A DNA stretch of 64,000 nt from Anthopleura xanthogrammica. Lineage: Eukaryota > Cnidaria > Anthozoa > Actiniaria > Actiniidae. This document shows positions 1 to 12,944 of the stretch, one piece after another (positions within the stretch are counted from its first letter, which is position 1; the number at the start of each line of letters is the position of its first letter). Location of the stretch: assembly GCA_964019055.1 (NCBI GenBank), contig OZ025224.1, positions 4,849,376-4,913,375 of the forward strand, read 5' to 3'. The notes under the pieces are model-generated. The model did no database searches. It was not told where the DNA came from and was given only the letters and a program-made list of their open reading frames with translations. The translations under genes were made by a program, and so were the position numbers.

Positions 1-2290
1 CCTGTATTTTTATAGTGACAGCGTTCTGGTAGATTGATCTGGAGTCTAGGAAGCTTGCCTCGTTAAATAATTCAAACCGTCTAATACTAGTAGATCCAGT
101 CTTGTGTTGTTCGGGAAGTTTCGCGGAGTCACCAACGACAGTTTGGTGGTTTTTGAATTGTTTATATAGGTGAACCTGCCCTATAAATATGTTTTATCTA
201 TCTCTAGGGAAGAGAAGAGATTTCAGCTTAGCGGCCCATGAGACGGTCAGTTGTCTATCGTCTCGCAAATCCTCATTCAAGCCTTTTAATCTCGTAGCTA
301 TTCTATGTAGGAGAAGTGGCTCTTGAAAAACCACGTGCGCCATTGAATAGTAAGCGATACCATCAGCGAAAACACATAGATCACAACGAAAGCATGAAAT
401 AGGAGTACTTCCTCCACAAGAACAAAGCTCTCTCGCGATGGCTTCGTAACAAGATTACACTATTTAAAAGTTTGAGACGTATTAGTCTATAGAGCTGAAA
501 AATCGTCCAGTTTCTTTGTGATTCAGATCATTTGTGACATTATTATGATACTTTGAGACAATAGAATTTATGAATAAGATCGAAAATGCCTCTATTTTTT
601 TTAAATTTGAGTCGCTTAAGTAGTTCATGGGACTCGGAGGCAATATTGAATGATGATGACTTAGAACTAGACAGCCCCACCGCAGGAAAGCAAAATACGA
701 AAAACTCTTTACTAAACAATCAAAATTTTAAAAAATATGAGAAATAAAGTGCTGTAATAATCAGATAATGACAAACGGAAAATTCTGCAAGGGATAAAAA
801 GATGATTCGTCAAATACAAATAGAATAAAAATTTTACAGTTCTGGCTAAAAATCTTCTGACAAATGGGAAAGTTGGTTTGATTAATGTGTTGTTTAAACC
901 ATTAATTAACCACAGTGCTTTGCGTAAGCTTGGATAATCTATCATCCACTGACAACATCCATTCATCAGATGGTAATATATATAGAAAAGGTGCCACTTG
1001 TACGTACACTAGCGTAATACGTGGTATCTTTAAGCGCTCCAAAGAAAACGACCGTGTTGGATCAGTGTTCAATGCTAGGCGGAATCATGGACCTTTGATT
1101 TTGGGAAAAGTTGGTTAAAGTTCAAAGGTATTTACGAATGGATTTGATAGTTTTTAGCTTTAGTGTTTTGAAGAAAACAGTTTTTTGAGACTCGGAAAAT
1201 ACAGCCGCATGGTTCTTTACGGAGAATGGTTCAAGCCATGTATTATTCATTTCTGGTTCCAATTCAATCAATTTGCTACCTGTGAAGTGAAAAACACAAG
1301 AAGGAAATCTATCCCAATGGTAAGCCAGATTACGATGAACGCTACAACAAGAGGCACGAATGTTTAAGACATCATGGATCAAATTTGTTTCTCAGATAAA
1401 CTCTTCCTAAATAACGTACATAAGCTCTACAAGTTCATTTCGAGTGATTGGTCGAGCAAGTGTTCTCTGACCGCCCCATGTTGTGAAAAAATTGAGATAA
1501 GCGTATGGCATAGGATGGACTATTAGTCACATTTGTTATACTCATACGACTTGTTTTCCTGTATATTACTTGATCTAATACCTCTGTATTATATTTGTTG
1601 TATCTCGTCTTCAAACAGAAGTGCGGCAAGTTTTATAGCGTTATTGTTGTGGCTACGTCTTCTCCTGTCGGTGTTCGAGCGACCACTTAAGTTGTCCGTT
1701 CGGTTCGGCGTTCCGTTCACACAAACACGAATATATATACGTTTTGGGGAAATCTTTTTTCCCCTGCCTTTATGTGGAAAATACCGAAGGTATCAACAAA
1801 CTGTGACTGCGATTTTGATCCCATTTTGACGAATAAAAATTTAAAAAAAAATTACCTAATGTCTCACAGTTGGGAAAGCAAAACTTAAGCATAATTGTTG
1901 ATACAGAAGAGATATTAATGTTAGTTCTATTGTTAGTAATGGCGCCTATTTTCTTTACCGGTTTGTTTATTTTCGAGAAAAAAAGGATAAGTCTAATTTT
2001 CAATTTTTCCTTGTAACTTTTGCAAATATAAACACTTAATGATCTTTCGAGTAGCATTTCATCTGTACAAGCAACTCAAAACAAGAGTTTTCAATTTTAG
2101 GACGTAATTTTTTCTCAAGATCGGATATATGTTTCCTGAGGGCAATCAATTTTGATATTCTGTTAAGGACAGAAACCTATAGAATTTTTGTAAAAACCTA
2201 TTTCAGAGCCGGAATTCACAAAACTGATCTGTAGCAATTCATCACCTTTTTTTTTAGGAGTCTGGTGAAAAAGTGTTAATGCATCATCCT
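1..2290. other. Non-coding, no supportable gene
   Basis: AT-rich sequence. All open frames are under 100 codons, overlap on both strands and show no domain, signal peptide or convincing splice-bounded exon. I see no RNA gene or clear repeat. Confidence 0.5.
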
Positions 2291-2302
2291 CATCGTCATC
2301 AT

Positions 2303-2545
2303 CGTTCCATTCCATTCCATTCCATCGCATCCCATCCCATCCCATCCCATCCCATCCCATCCCATCCCATTCCATTCTTTCTTCATTTCTTTCTTCCTTT
2401 CTTTCTTTCTTTCGTTCTTTCTTTCTTTCTTTTTTCGTTCTTTCTTTCTTTCTCTCTTTCTCTCTTTCTCTCTTTCTCTCTTTCTCTCTTTCTTTTTCTC
2501 TTTCATTCTCTCTTAATCTTAGTCCTTTTTTCATTTCTGCCTTTC
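2303..2545. repeat. Compound simple repeat (CCATY)n then (TTTC/TTTCTC)n
   Basis: A run of CCATT/CCATC pentamers (about 2303-2376) is followed by a long pyrimidine tract of TTTC and TTTCTC units. The repeat creates long low-complexity open frames on both strands (Lys/Arg/Glu-rich on minus, Ser/Phe/Leu-rich on plus); these are not genes. Confidence 0.9.
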
Positions 2546-2599
2546 TTCCTTTCTTTTCCACTTTTCTTGGCCGTTATGATGAGTCCTAGTTCGCTGAAA

Positions 2600-4230
2600 A
2601 GTTCGCGAAGCACTTGATTCTATATACAAACTAAAACGCAGTCACTCAAATGCAAACCTCTTAATTTTCACGGTCTATTTTCCTTATTTCATATTACTTC
2701 TGTTCAAAGTCACTTTACAATTTCATTTGCAAACAATTCGTATTTTAGTCAAGGCTTGCTTATTTAACAAAAAACATCTGAAGCAATATCAGAGTTCAAG
2801 ATAAAATCCAGTAGTCCAACCTTTCATTAAACTTAGATCACCAACTCAAATTCCTCCTTAAAAACGATCGCCCCTTTACGATAAATTGTTTTTCTCTCAT
2901 TTCCATCCAGATAACATTCAAAATACTAGCATTTAGTAGAACGTAATAACGTGCACAATACTATCGTTAAATCTAGCTACTATATGATTATTCCGGCTAT
3001 CATTTGTTTTCCATCACTTTAGATAAAAAGTTATATTAAAGCCCAATTTTTCAATTAAAAATTGAAAAGTCGAACGTTCTCAACAGATTTGGCCCGAAGC
3101 GATGGATGTATAATTATTTAAGGTGACCAATAGCGTTTTAGAATCGCTAACGGTATTTTGATCATTGCTAGTAATGTATTTTTAATAACGAAAAGTTGAA
3201 AACATTGGGATATTAAAAGTTAACTCCGGGGAAAAAAATGCACTCAAAAATGCAAGGAAAATAATGGGATATATATTGGCACTTTTGTGTCTAGAACAAG
3301 AGTTTTGAGTAAACGTTTTATTTTACTGCATGACCTCAGCTTCATGCTAAGCAAATTGGAATGATGTGATCAGACTTTTAGTTTTTAAGTCGATAGACTC
3401 CGTTTCTCCGTATATAGAAGACGATCAAGTCTTACTTATCCCACGCGGAAACAATAAAATTTCATATACATTGTAATGTATTCCTAATTGAAAATGGCGG
3501 GAAAATTTTTATCGAAGCATTTCATGCGTGCAATGGGGCTAGGGCTCAAGCAGGGTCGACTTTCAGCTAATTTCCACTATTTCATTAGTTGGAGCAACCA
3601 ATCGGAAAGTAAAAATAGATTTATTGTCAAAAGTACATGTTTTCTGGAGGAAAAAACAACAATTCATATTTGCGCGGGAGTAGGTTTATTGAAATTCAAT
3701 TATTTGATTTTAATTCTTTTTTCTTCTTCTATTCATTGCCGGTATAAGAAATGTTTTCTCTTGTTTTGAGCTCTTTTTCTTTTTCTTTCTTTCCGTTCTT
3801 CGGTTAGCGCTGCTGTAAATTTTCATAAATATCTTTTAAATTAAAAAAATTTATTATTATTCCTGTGGATGTACAACTGATGAACAATACAATTGCGGAA
3901 TAGAATCTATTTTATATTCTTTTATAACCAATCGTCATCACCCAATAATGAATCGTCTCATATATACCGATTCAATCCAAGACATATTCACTGCATTTTA
4001 ATTAATAAATCCCATTCAAACTTTAACGATTCTAAAGTTGATTCCTATAATTATAAGACTGATTGAGACAGCCCATTGGAAATCCCTCGAAGCAGGTTCG
4101 AGCCTAGGCCAAATCGAAACAGCAACCTAACTGACATTGTTTTTTTTTTTTTACGATGCCAGCACTTAATAGTCAGTGGCTAACATACCTGTGGCCCTCA
4201 TTCAATGATCAAATTGGAATTTAGTAGTAT
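2600..4230. other. Non-coding spacer
   Basis: No gene, RNA or sizeable repeat recognised. There is a short AT-rich hairpin near 3040-3065 and a tRNA B-box-like string near 4094-4110, too little to call. Confidence 0.45.
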
Positions 4231-4233
4231 ATT

Positions 4234-4410
4234 TGTTTTTGTGGAGGTAGAAAAACCGGAGAACCCGGAGAAAACCCTGGAAGCACAGGAGAGAACCAAC
4301 TACAAACTCTACTCACATACGACACCGAGCCCGGTGGGACTCAAACCTGAGTCGCAGTGGTGAGAAACGAGCTGTGAGAAGCTGGAAAATTTTACCGCTG
4401 CGGCACCCTT
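4234..4410 (-). mobile_element. SINE-like element (tRNA-type promoter remnant)
   Basis: Read on the minus strand, this has a B-box-like GGTTTGAGTCCC at about 4330-4341, followed by a body containing TTCTCCGGGTTCTCCGG and ending in CCTCCACAAAAAC. I know this tail type as a dispersed repeat in marine invertebrate genomes. The upstream part (GGGTGCCGCAGCGG) resembles a degenerate tRNA-derived head. Family membership is from memory of the motif and not checked. Confidence 0.5.
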
Positions 4411-4419
4411 GCAAACTAT

Positions 4420-5500
4420 GCCACTTGATTATCATTCTAGTGGATGAGTAATGATGATACCATCACTATAATGACAGGCGAAATGACCTATTTTGTTCTG
4501 CTTCAATTAAACCTTTATTGTTTCCCGTTGTTTTAATGGGTCTTTTACAGGTAATCAATATTTATAGAGAAATATTTTAGCTAAGACGTGTACACAAACT
4601 CATCACAAAGAAAATGAAAACATAATAAAAAAAAGGACAAACAAAACACACACACAAAAATACAATACGAAAACATGTACACAACTAAAAAAAAACGAAA
4701 AAATACAGAAAAACAAACATAATCATATTATACTCCATAAATAAGAAAACAAAGGAAAATATAATATATAGTTTTAGAACATTTCATTTCATTTTTTAGA
4801 ACCAAAAATTAATTTCCTACTTGATCGGCACCTGCTGTGCTTTGCGCGTGCGCAGAAGTCAAAGCAAATGAACAATCAGTGTTTGCGTGAGCTTTCAACG
4901 TGATGAAACTTTATCCTTAATAACTCCAAGATTTCAAAAGGTACGGATAAAATTGTTAAAATTTTGATCAAATTTGATCGATTGTAGTCAGTTTTAAGAC
5001 AGACCTGTCATTAGATATCATCTCTTCTACATGTAAATGAAAATGAAATTGCGGCTTTTGGTTCGTCGCTTATCGTTCCGATAAACAAATCGTAAAATGA
5101 AGGATGAATTGAAGTTTTCAATCAAAAGTGACAATCAAGTAGACACAAGAAAAAATTGTTATATGAAAGAACACTTAAGCAATAGCGAGAACTACCTTTT
5201 TGTGGTGTAGTTTGCTATTCAATCTAGGATTTCTTTTCTCAGCTGGATCGGAGGCGCGTGTGATTGATTCTTTTTGTGTCGCTTTTATCGTCTTGTGCCG
5301 GGTGGTCATTTATACCGGGCATTTCGAGTAGACTAAATATTATAGGCAAGCACGCTGGGGTGATCGACTGGGATCCCTTGATAGTGATATAAGAATAAGA
5401 GAAAAAGAAAGCAAGAAATATAATAAACAAACCAACAGAAAAAGGAATGGAAAGAGGTATAGGCGAGAAAAGACAGAAAGACTGGAAAAAAGGAAGAAAT
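4420..5500. other. Non-coding spacer
   Basis: AT-rich with an A-rich stretch around 4620-4760. No gene seen. Confidence 0.4.
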
Positions 5501-5529
5501 AATGAATGAAAGAGAGAAAGAAAGAATGA

Positions 5530-6360
5530 TTGAATGAATGAATGAATGAAAGGAAGAAAGAATGAAAGAATGAAAAAATGGAAGAATGGAAGAATGGAAG
5601 AATGGAAGAATGGAAGAATGGAAGAATGGAAGAATGGAAGAATGGAAGAATGGAAGAATGGAAGAATGGAAGAATGGAAGAATGGAAGAATGGAAGAATG
5701 GAAGAATGGAAGAATGGAAGAATGGAAGAATGGAAGAATGGAAGAATGGAAGAATGGAAGAATGGAAGAATGGAAGAATGGAAGAATGGAAGAATGGAAG
5801 AATGGAAGAATGGAAGAATGGAAGAATGGAAGAATGGAAGAATGGAAGAATGGAAGAATGGAAGAATGGAAGAATGGAAGAATGGAAGAATGGAAGAATG
5901 GAAGAATGGAAGAATGGAAGAATGGAAGAATGGAAGAATGGAAGAATGGAAGAATGGAAGAATGGAAGAATGGAAGAATGGAAGAATGGAAGAATGGAAG
6001 AATGGAAGAATTAAGGAATGAAAGAATGAATGAATGAATGAATGAATGAATGAATGAATGAAAGAAAGAAAGAGAGAAAGAAAGAATGAAAGAATGAAAG
6101 AATGAAAGAAAGAAAGAATGAATGAATGAATGAAAAAAAGAATGAATGAATGAATGAAAGAGTTAAAGAAATTAGTTAAAGAAATTAGTTAAAGAAATTA
6201 GTTAAAGAAAGAAAGAAAGAAAGAAAGAACAAACAATTAAGAGAAAAATTATTAAACGAAAAAAAAGATGGAAAGAAAGGAGCTAGGAGAGAAAGATAGA
6301 AGGGAAGAGGGAAAGAAAGAAAATGAATGAAGGAAAAAAAGAAAGAAAGAAAGAATTATA
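5530..6360. repeat. Satellite: perfect GGAAGAAT octamer array plus GAAT/GAAA flanks
   Basis: From about 5579 to 6010 the octamer GGAAGAAT repeats roughly 54 times with no variant that I can see. It is flanked by GAAT tetramers (5530-5575 and 6018-6155), three copies of a 13-mer AGTTAAAGAAATT (about 6161-6199) and GAAA tracts to 6360. Because 24 nt is three octamers, all forward frames stay open and encode a repeating MEEWKNGR; this is an artefact of the repeat. Confidence 0.95.
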
Positions 6361-6379
6361 AAAGAATCAAATAAAGAAA

Positions 6380-7440
6380 GAAGAAGCCTGCAAACTTCAA
6401 AGCAAAAAGCAAACTAATTAACTTCAATCATTTCTTCTACTTCTTGACACTTCTTTTTCCTAGGGAAGCTAACAGGAACTGCTGTAACAAAACACTATTA
6501 AAAAGCTTTAGCCAAGCTGAAAGCTTCTCAGTTACATACAATCGTCTTACATTACAAGTATTCATTTCGCGGTGACTGAAAAATTAATATATATAAAGTC
6601 AAGGAAACTTAATTTGATCGATTACTGATTGGATTATCTTTTAGGGAGTGAACATTGAAGATGAGCATGTATCTAATCGTCTTACGTCGTTCTATCGCTA
6701 TATACATATATTTTAATTAACACTGGTTCACGACGTCGAATTTCCGTGATAGTTTTAGGGACATTATTATAGTGTGGTATTCAATAGCGTAGATCAAAAA
6801 AGGTGCGACGGTAATGCTACTTATTCGCTACTCCCTATAGCTCACTGGGGATCGTAGGTCTCATGATAGTCGTCATGTTGGAGGACATCAAGAAGACAAA
6901 TTGTTTCCTCCAATATGGCTGCGGTAATACGAACCATAGATACTTAATTTCATTATTAAAATGATAAAACTTAAGTTTGTCATGAATTTTTATGTTTTTA
7001 AGTTTTTTTATTCTTTACACTAAACTGCTTAGAAAATGCATTGCCCGTTTTTCCGGTTTTAGTACTAGTTCTTTGCTTCGATCAAAACAGTCCATTGGCA
7101 CGTGGTATTCATAAGCTAGGATATATCTATGAAATAGCTGTCGGAATCCATTTCTTTTTACACATGAAATACTCAGTGAAAGTATTTGACATGACAGCTT
7201 ATAAAGTATTGTAAATGTAGTCGAGGTGGCAGCGCTGTGGATCTTCTTGTCGAGACCTGTCAGCACTTTCTCACTAAGCTGACAAATGTGACTAATCAAA
7301 GTCCTGCACTTTCTTCATAATTAATTGGCAAGAGTAAATATTGATTTATATTGATCGTTTGTTTATAAGTTTGTATTTGTTTACGTAGGTTTAATTTAAG
7401 TTTGAGTTTGGTCGAGATACGTCACCTCCCTTCTAAGCTC
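6380..7440. other. Non-coding spacer
   Basis: No gene, RNA or notable repeat recognised. Confidence 0.4.
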
Positions 7441-7459
7441 TATCATCCTTTTCTCAGCT

Positions 7460-7468
7460 CTTTCTCTT

Positions 7469-7555
<87 letters not shown>

Positions 7556-7630
7556 TTCTCTCTCTGTCTCTGTATCTCTCTGTCTCCCCGTCGCTGTCTC
7601 TGTCTCTCTCTGTTTTCCTGTTTTTCTCTC
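7460..7630. repeat. (TC)n microsatellite
   Basis: About 160 bp of TC dinucleotides with occasional TTTC and TGTC interruptions towards the 3' side. The Ser/Leu open frame across it is an artefact. Confidence 0.95.
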
Positions 7631-8156
7631 AGTTGCTTAACTTTGAAGCTGCCGGCTCAACCACCTTAGAAACCACATTTCTTGTTGCCGTGCGAGAAAA
7701 ACCTGTACAAATCAGATAACCCTGCCCAAAGACCACAAAAATCTAGTAATATCGATAAGTTCAATTTGAGGAAATTGTCCAATTATTGATTATAGAGAGA
7801 AAAAAAGATATTTGCATGCACGCGTGTTCCCTATTATCGAAAGTGCATTGAGTGTTAGATGACAAAAAATAGCACCATATTGAACGACATCACAAAAGAA
7901 ACTAACAAATAAAAGCGCTTTTATTTTGTTCAATTGCGTCATCCAACATGGCGGCTACGACACAAACACGAACGCACAAATGGTACAAAATTCTTTGCAA
8001 AGCTTAAAACCGGACATTTCGAGATAGTGTTCTTCAAGTCTTCTTCTCTTAGCACAGTTACACGCGTTCGAGTATTTATCGATATCGTATCTCAAGCCTA
8101 TTATTTCCACACGTGCGATATTGTCCATATTGGCCTAATCATGGTTCAAAGAGAAT

Positions 8157-8157
<1 letters not shown>

Positions 8158-8190
<33 letters not shown>
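8158..8190. repeat. (TA)n microsatellite
   Basis: About 16 uninterrupted TA units. Confidence 0.95.
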
Positions 8191-8194
<4 letters not shown>

Positions 8195-8199
8195 TTAAT

Positions 8200-11100
8200 A
8201 CTTCTCTAAACGATAAGCAAGATTAGTCTTATATCAACTTTGAATATCTTGAATCTACATGATTATGAAATACTCTGTGAATATCAAAGGCTCCGTTGTA
8301 TGATATTGCCGACTCAAGATTTTGTAATCGACCTTTAGATAGTGAAAAATACAGTTGTGTCTTACTACTATAGGTTTGCCTTTGAACCTGCCACTGAACC
8401 AATGAATATGTAAGAAAAAATCCATTTATCAATTTTTTTGATGCGGACTTGTTGGCGCTTAGGCGTAAAATGAATTCTTTTTCTTTTGATAAACATTTGC
8501 TGATTCAGAAGAATGGAATGCAATCAACGAAGGTTGGGATTTGTGTGGACATATCATGCAGTGAAATTACTGTCGACTATTTTGAATGCTATCATTAAAG
8601 CACTTTATAAAAATCAAGACACTCGCTAAATATTGAAATAACGGGTATTTATTGCAGCAAAATATAATGTTCGTTTGACAGTCGACCCTCAGAGAGATCA
8701 GTCAAGCAGTGATACTACATTTAATTTTAGAAAGAAATGACATCAGTTAGGGAATTGAAGTCGTTTGATTTTGTGATGAAACTTTTTTTTCTTTTCTGTC
8801 TGCTTCTCTCTCTCTCTTTTTTTTGGACCTATTTTTTCCTTGTTTTCGTCCACGTGCAGGCTATTTAGCCATAATGATTTCAAGACCCTAATTGCTCGTA
8901 AAGGAAAAACTCTAACAGGTCAAAATGAAGCAGGTGGACATAAGTGTGGACATGCAAGGGTAAAAAAAAAATGGCATGCATATCACTAATTCATACCGAG
9001 ATCAGGTGGAGCTATTACCTTCGAATGATGACCCAAGTATAATAAAACATCAGGTGGTGACACAAATCTCTATAGTTTATGATTTAAAGTCCAATGAACA
9101 GAATGAAACTGAAACGTTCGATAATACTTTATTAAAATCATCAAAAATTCCTCGTAGAAAACTGAGATAATAAAGTTTGTTTTGAGGTTTCTAATTAGGT
9201 TCTTGATTTAAAGGACTTTTTCATAACACTCATCAGGCTAATCCACAAACGGTTTGGATATCATCATCATGATTTTCTGAAAAACAAGAAATATATGTCA
9301 GAACCAAGACGAAGAGAAGTTATTTTTGGATAAACTGCCGATCAAACCACAGTCTTTTTCTTGTCTAAACCAAACTTAAGTAGCGAGGGAAATTGCTTTT
9401 CATTGAGTGGAACAGATGACGAGACGTTCGGTAACAACTAAAAGAAAAGTTGTCAAGTTTCAGACATTGCGACTAACCAACGAATAAGAGATGAATTCCA
9501 AGCTAAAACAAAATATAACCAAAGGAAGTGACTTTATAAAAACGGATAAAATGACTTAAAACAAAGTGTATTAGAGTTTTTTATAAACATGACAGATAAA
9601 AGTGTCTGATATAGATTTTATGTAATCTTTTTGATGACGTATGTTTAGCTAGTTCCTTTTTGTCCGGTGATGAAGCTACAATACAAAATGGCCGTCACTA
9701 AACCATGGATTTCTAAATATATCGAGTGCATGTAGACTAGCTTTTTGGACTTTCATTAACTCAAAGAAGATGGATTGGAGTTTTATCAGGGTTGGTGGAG
9801 TCGCACGTGTCAAATGTGATTGACTGAACAAAGATTCCCGACAACCCCCAGGGCACCCATTAATGAACCGGCACTCTTGGAAGAGCGTGCATACGTTCTC
9901 TCCATATTCAAACGATAAACTCTTGGAACCAGACTTCTTAACTTTGTATAAAAGCATGTGTTAAGACACACGCAATTAAATACATTTTGAAACGAGAAAG
10001 TAAAGATCGTTTTAACATTAGTCTCACGGGCAGGTATATTTGCCTCCAGCTATATAAGATTCACCCCAGACAACTGCCTGCACTTCAGATAACATTTCTA
10101 AAGGCTTAGTCCCAGCACATGCAAAACGTTCACTTCTAAACAACAGTAAAGTCACATGGTATTCGAGTTGTCTGGAACTCAGAATGTTCAGCTAAGGAAC
10201 GAAGTGTTTTGAGTTTGTTCTCTCGCGAGCCTAAATATGCCCAAAGCACTTTATACAACAATCACTCATCTTTGATAAGTTTTAAGCCTTTGTAGGAAGA
10301 CACTCAATTCCAGGCATAGTTGAGCGAAGAGATCATACATTCATATCTGCGATCATGAATAAGGCCTCTCCTACTCCCAAAGAAACTTTCCACGACTCAT
10401 CATCCGGGGATATTTTTCCACAAATCCTTCTTAACGCTCGTGATTCGATTATATGCCTCCATCGCCTTCGAGTGAGAACATAAGCCGGTTTTTAGTACGA
10501 CAGCGGTAAGTCAAACACAGTTATACGTATTGAAAAGAGCTTTAAGAGATAATTCTTGTATTTGGTAAAGATTGGGAGATCGGAAGGTCGTTAATAGGAT
10601 CACCAAGAATGCATAAATGATTTTTCTTAGTTCACTAAAATCCATCAAATGTTTCTCTGAATAACTCACACTCATCCTTACAGCATTTTTTCATAATATC
10701 TAATCAAATTATCGACCACTGTTTCCTTCTGTTAAGCACAGATTCATGTCATCTAAGACAAGATTTAAATTCGTCATTCCTGTTAATCCTTTAAAAATAC
10801 TTTTCTCTCGGTTGCCTTGACAACCAAAGATAAAAAAACGTCAAATTTGTTGATGCGATTCTTTAGAAGCACAAAGGTTATAATCTCATCGATGAACGCT
10901 AAAGTGACAAATGGAGCGAGCATAAGTGTTTTCGTGGGAATTTATCTTTCTAAAACAACTTGTGATTTTCAGAAATTAGAAAAAAATATTGGAAAGCGAA
11001 AAGTCACATTTTTTTTTTCTACGGTGTTTCGTGCATGTGCTAATTAATTTTACATATATCATTTCTTTAAAATTGCTTTCCGAAATCTTGAGTTGCAATC

Positions 11101-12900
11101 AAATTTTTCATGGATTTGGAAGCCGCTCAAGATAACGCCTTTGCTCCTCATTACCATTAAAATGAGCTCAAAATTGTTGAACAGTTTAGTGGTAAGGCGG
11201 TATGATTGACTTTTGGAACAGTCGAAGGAATACCGCTAAGGGATCAGGATCCTATATCGTAGCCAAGTACATATATAATACAGCTACTTAAAAGTATAGA
11301 TTATAGCCAAAAATGGGGCTGATTTTAAAGACATCAAATGTCAAAAACAAAAGCCTATGTTCTTAGCTTCAAGTAGGCGAGTTTGAGGCTTGCGATTATT
11401 ACTAAATTAACCTCACGAATGACAGCTTTTGGCTATGTTTTCGCTTCTTTTTTCCAATCTCTTTTCTTTGTACATCATTGTTTAAATATTTATAACTTTA
11501 ATTCATTGCCGAGAAAATTACTTGAAGGGATACTGGATTGGTAATAATAAAAAAATATCGCTGTGTTTATTTTCTTTGTTTCTGCTTGAGGTAGTCGACT
11601 ACAAAGGGCCAGAAAGCGCCAACACTCGATCGATAAAAAAGATTGTCGTCATCACCAAAATAGGACCGATTCAAAATGGTATCAAATTTGACTCAAGTCA
11701 ACAACTTCTGACAAGAACATGGTTAGGACGGTAATAATCATAGTTAATGTTCTTTCAGCTGCTTATCGCTTGTCAGTACTCGGATCAATGTTTTTTATTT
11801 ACGACGTGGAAAACAAACGTGGCCAGCAATCGCGACGGGTTGAATAAAAGAACGCTGTGGGTGACTCGCGGGAAAAATCGAATGTGTTTATGTTCTGCTA
11901 CAGACTTTAAGTCTTGGCGTACTATTCGATAACAATCGACGGTTTTTGTGACAATGAAAGGAAAAAGCGAAAGTTTAGAGGCCTGAGGGGGGAAGCTAGG
12001 AATACAAAAAAAAAACAACTTAGAAATATTTTATTTTAGTCTAAGTTTTTATCTTCTGTTTGGTCTCCTTTGGCTTCCTGAAATACGTGATATAACTCGT
12101 AGAACAAGACCAAAGTGGATGGATGAGCCCAAGAGATTTCGTTAAGACATTCGCACATGCTGAAGTTGGCCACATTAATGATTAAAAGCAGCGTAGTCTT
12201 CAGTGGGCGGTTCATCACTTGTCACGATCGGTTCTGGTTTCAGTTTCGTTGAAAGTCCCATTCAACATCTCTTACTTTCAACACAAACAGTCTATGGTTT
12301 AGGAATGATGTGTTTGGACGTACTGCCAAGCTACCACTCAATAGCGGTTGATTTCTATCATGAATTATGGCTTTAAAATCCTCGATAGAAAACCAGACAT
12401 TTGTGTGACATATATATCTCAGTGTTTGGTATGAGTTTTTCTTTTTATTTGCTTGATTAAACCATCGATAACGTTGGGCTTACAACGTTGCTTGAATCAC
12501 ACCGACGTCTATCAGCTGTCCTTTGTTGACATTCTCTTTGGTTCTTCAGGCTTTTGTTGGTTGACTATTGCAATCGTAATCAAAAGATGGCCTTAATTTC
12601 CGTTGTCTTCAAAACCCTTTCTCGTACGCTTCAAACAAAGAACCCGGAAACCACAATAACATAGCCAGTTGTAACACAACCTAAGAATTAATCGAGGGAT
12701 TTAAAGTGCTTATTCTAGTTAAATCTATTCGGTGAGTGAATTGACACTTGGCTTTTTATTTCTAATTCTTCTAGGTTCCTTGTCTTTTCAAGTCGCCGTG
12801 ATAAAGCGAGAGAGAGGGATTATACGGTGTCAGCCAAACCGGAAGTCACTGGCGTGCTCCCTCGAAGGGACATTTCCGTTTCTCACTGCGCAGACTCAGG
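8200..12900. other. Non-coding, presumed upstream region of the first Eph gene
   Basis: No frame carries recognisable domains and I find no convincing coding exon. A promoter for the Eph gene starting at 12945 should lie in its 3' part, but I see no TATA box or Inr strong enough to place it. Confidence 0.4.
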
Positions 12901-12944
12901 ACAAGCAGATTTAAGTCCAAGCTATGTAAAGATGTGGTTGAAAA

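Noticed and set aside
2163..2617. Lys/Glu/Arg-rich and Ser/Phe/Leu-rich frames on both strands
   Set aside because: Low-complexity translation of CCATC and TTTC repeats.
5546..6037. 163-codon open frame encoding MEEWKNGR repeats
   Set aside because: It is translation of a perfect octamer satellite; all three frames are open and no gene context exists.
8158..8190. TA run as a promoter TATA region
   Set aside because: A plain microsatellite with no coding exon nearby.
9676..9957. 93-codon minus-strand frame
   Set aside because: No recognisable domain, no splice-site pattern and no neighbouring exon; likely chance or a repeat.
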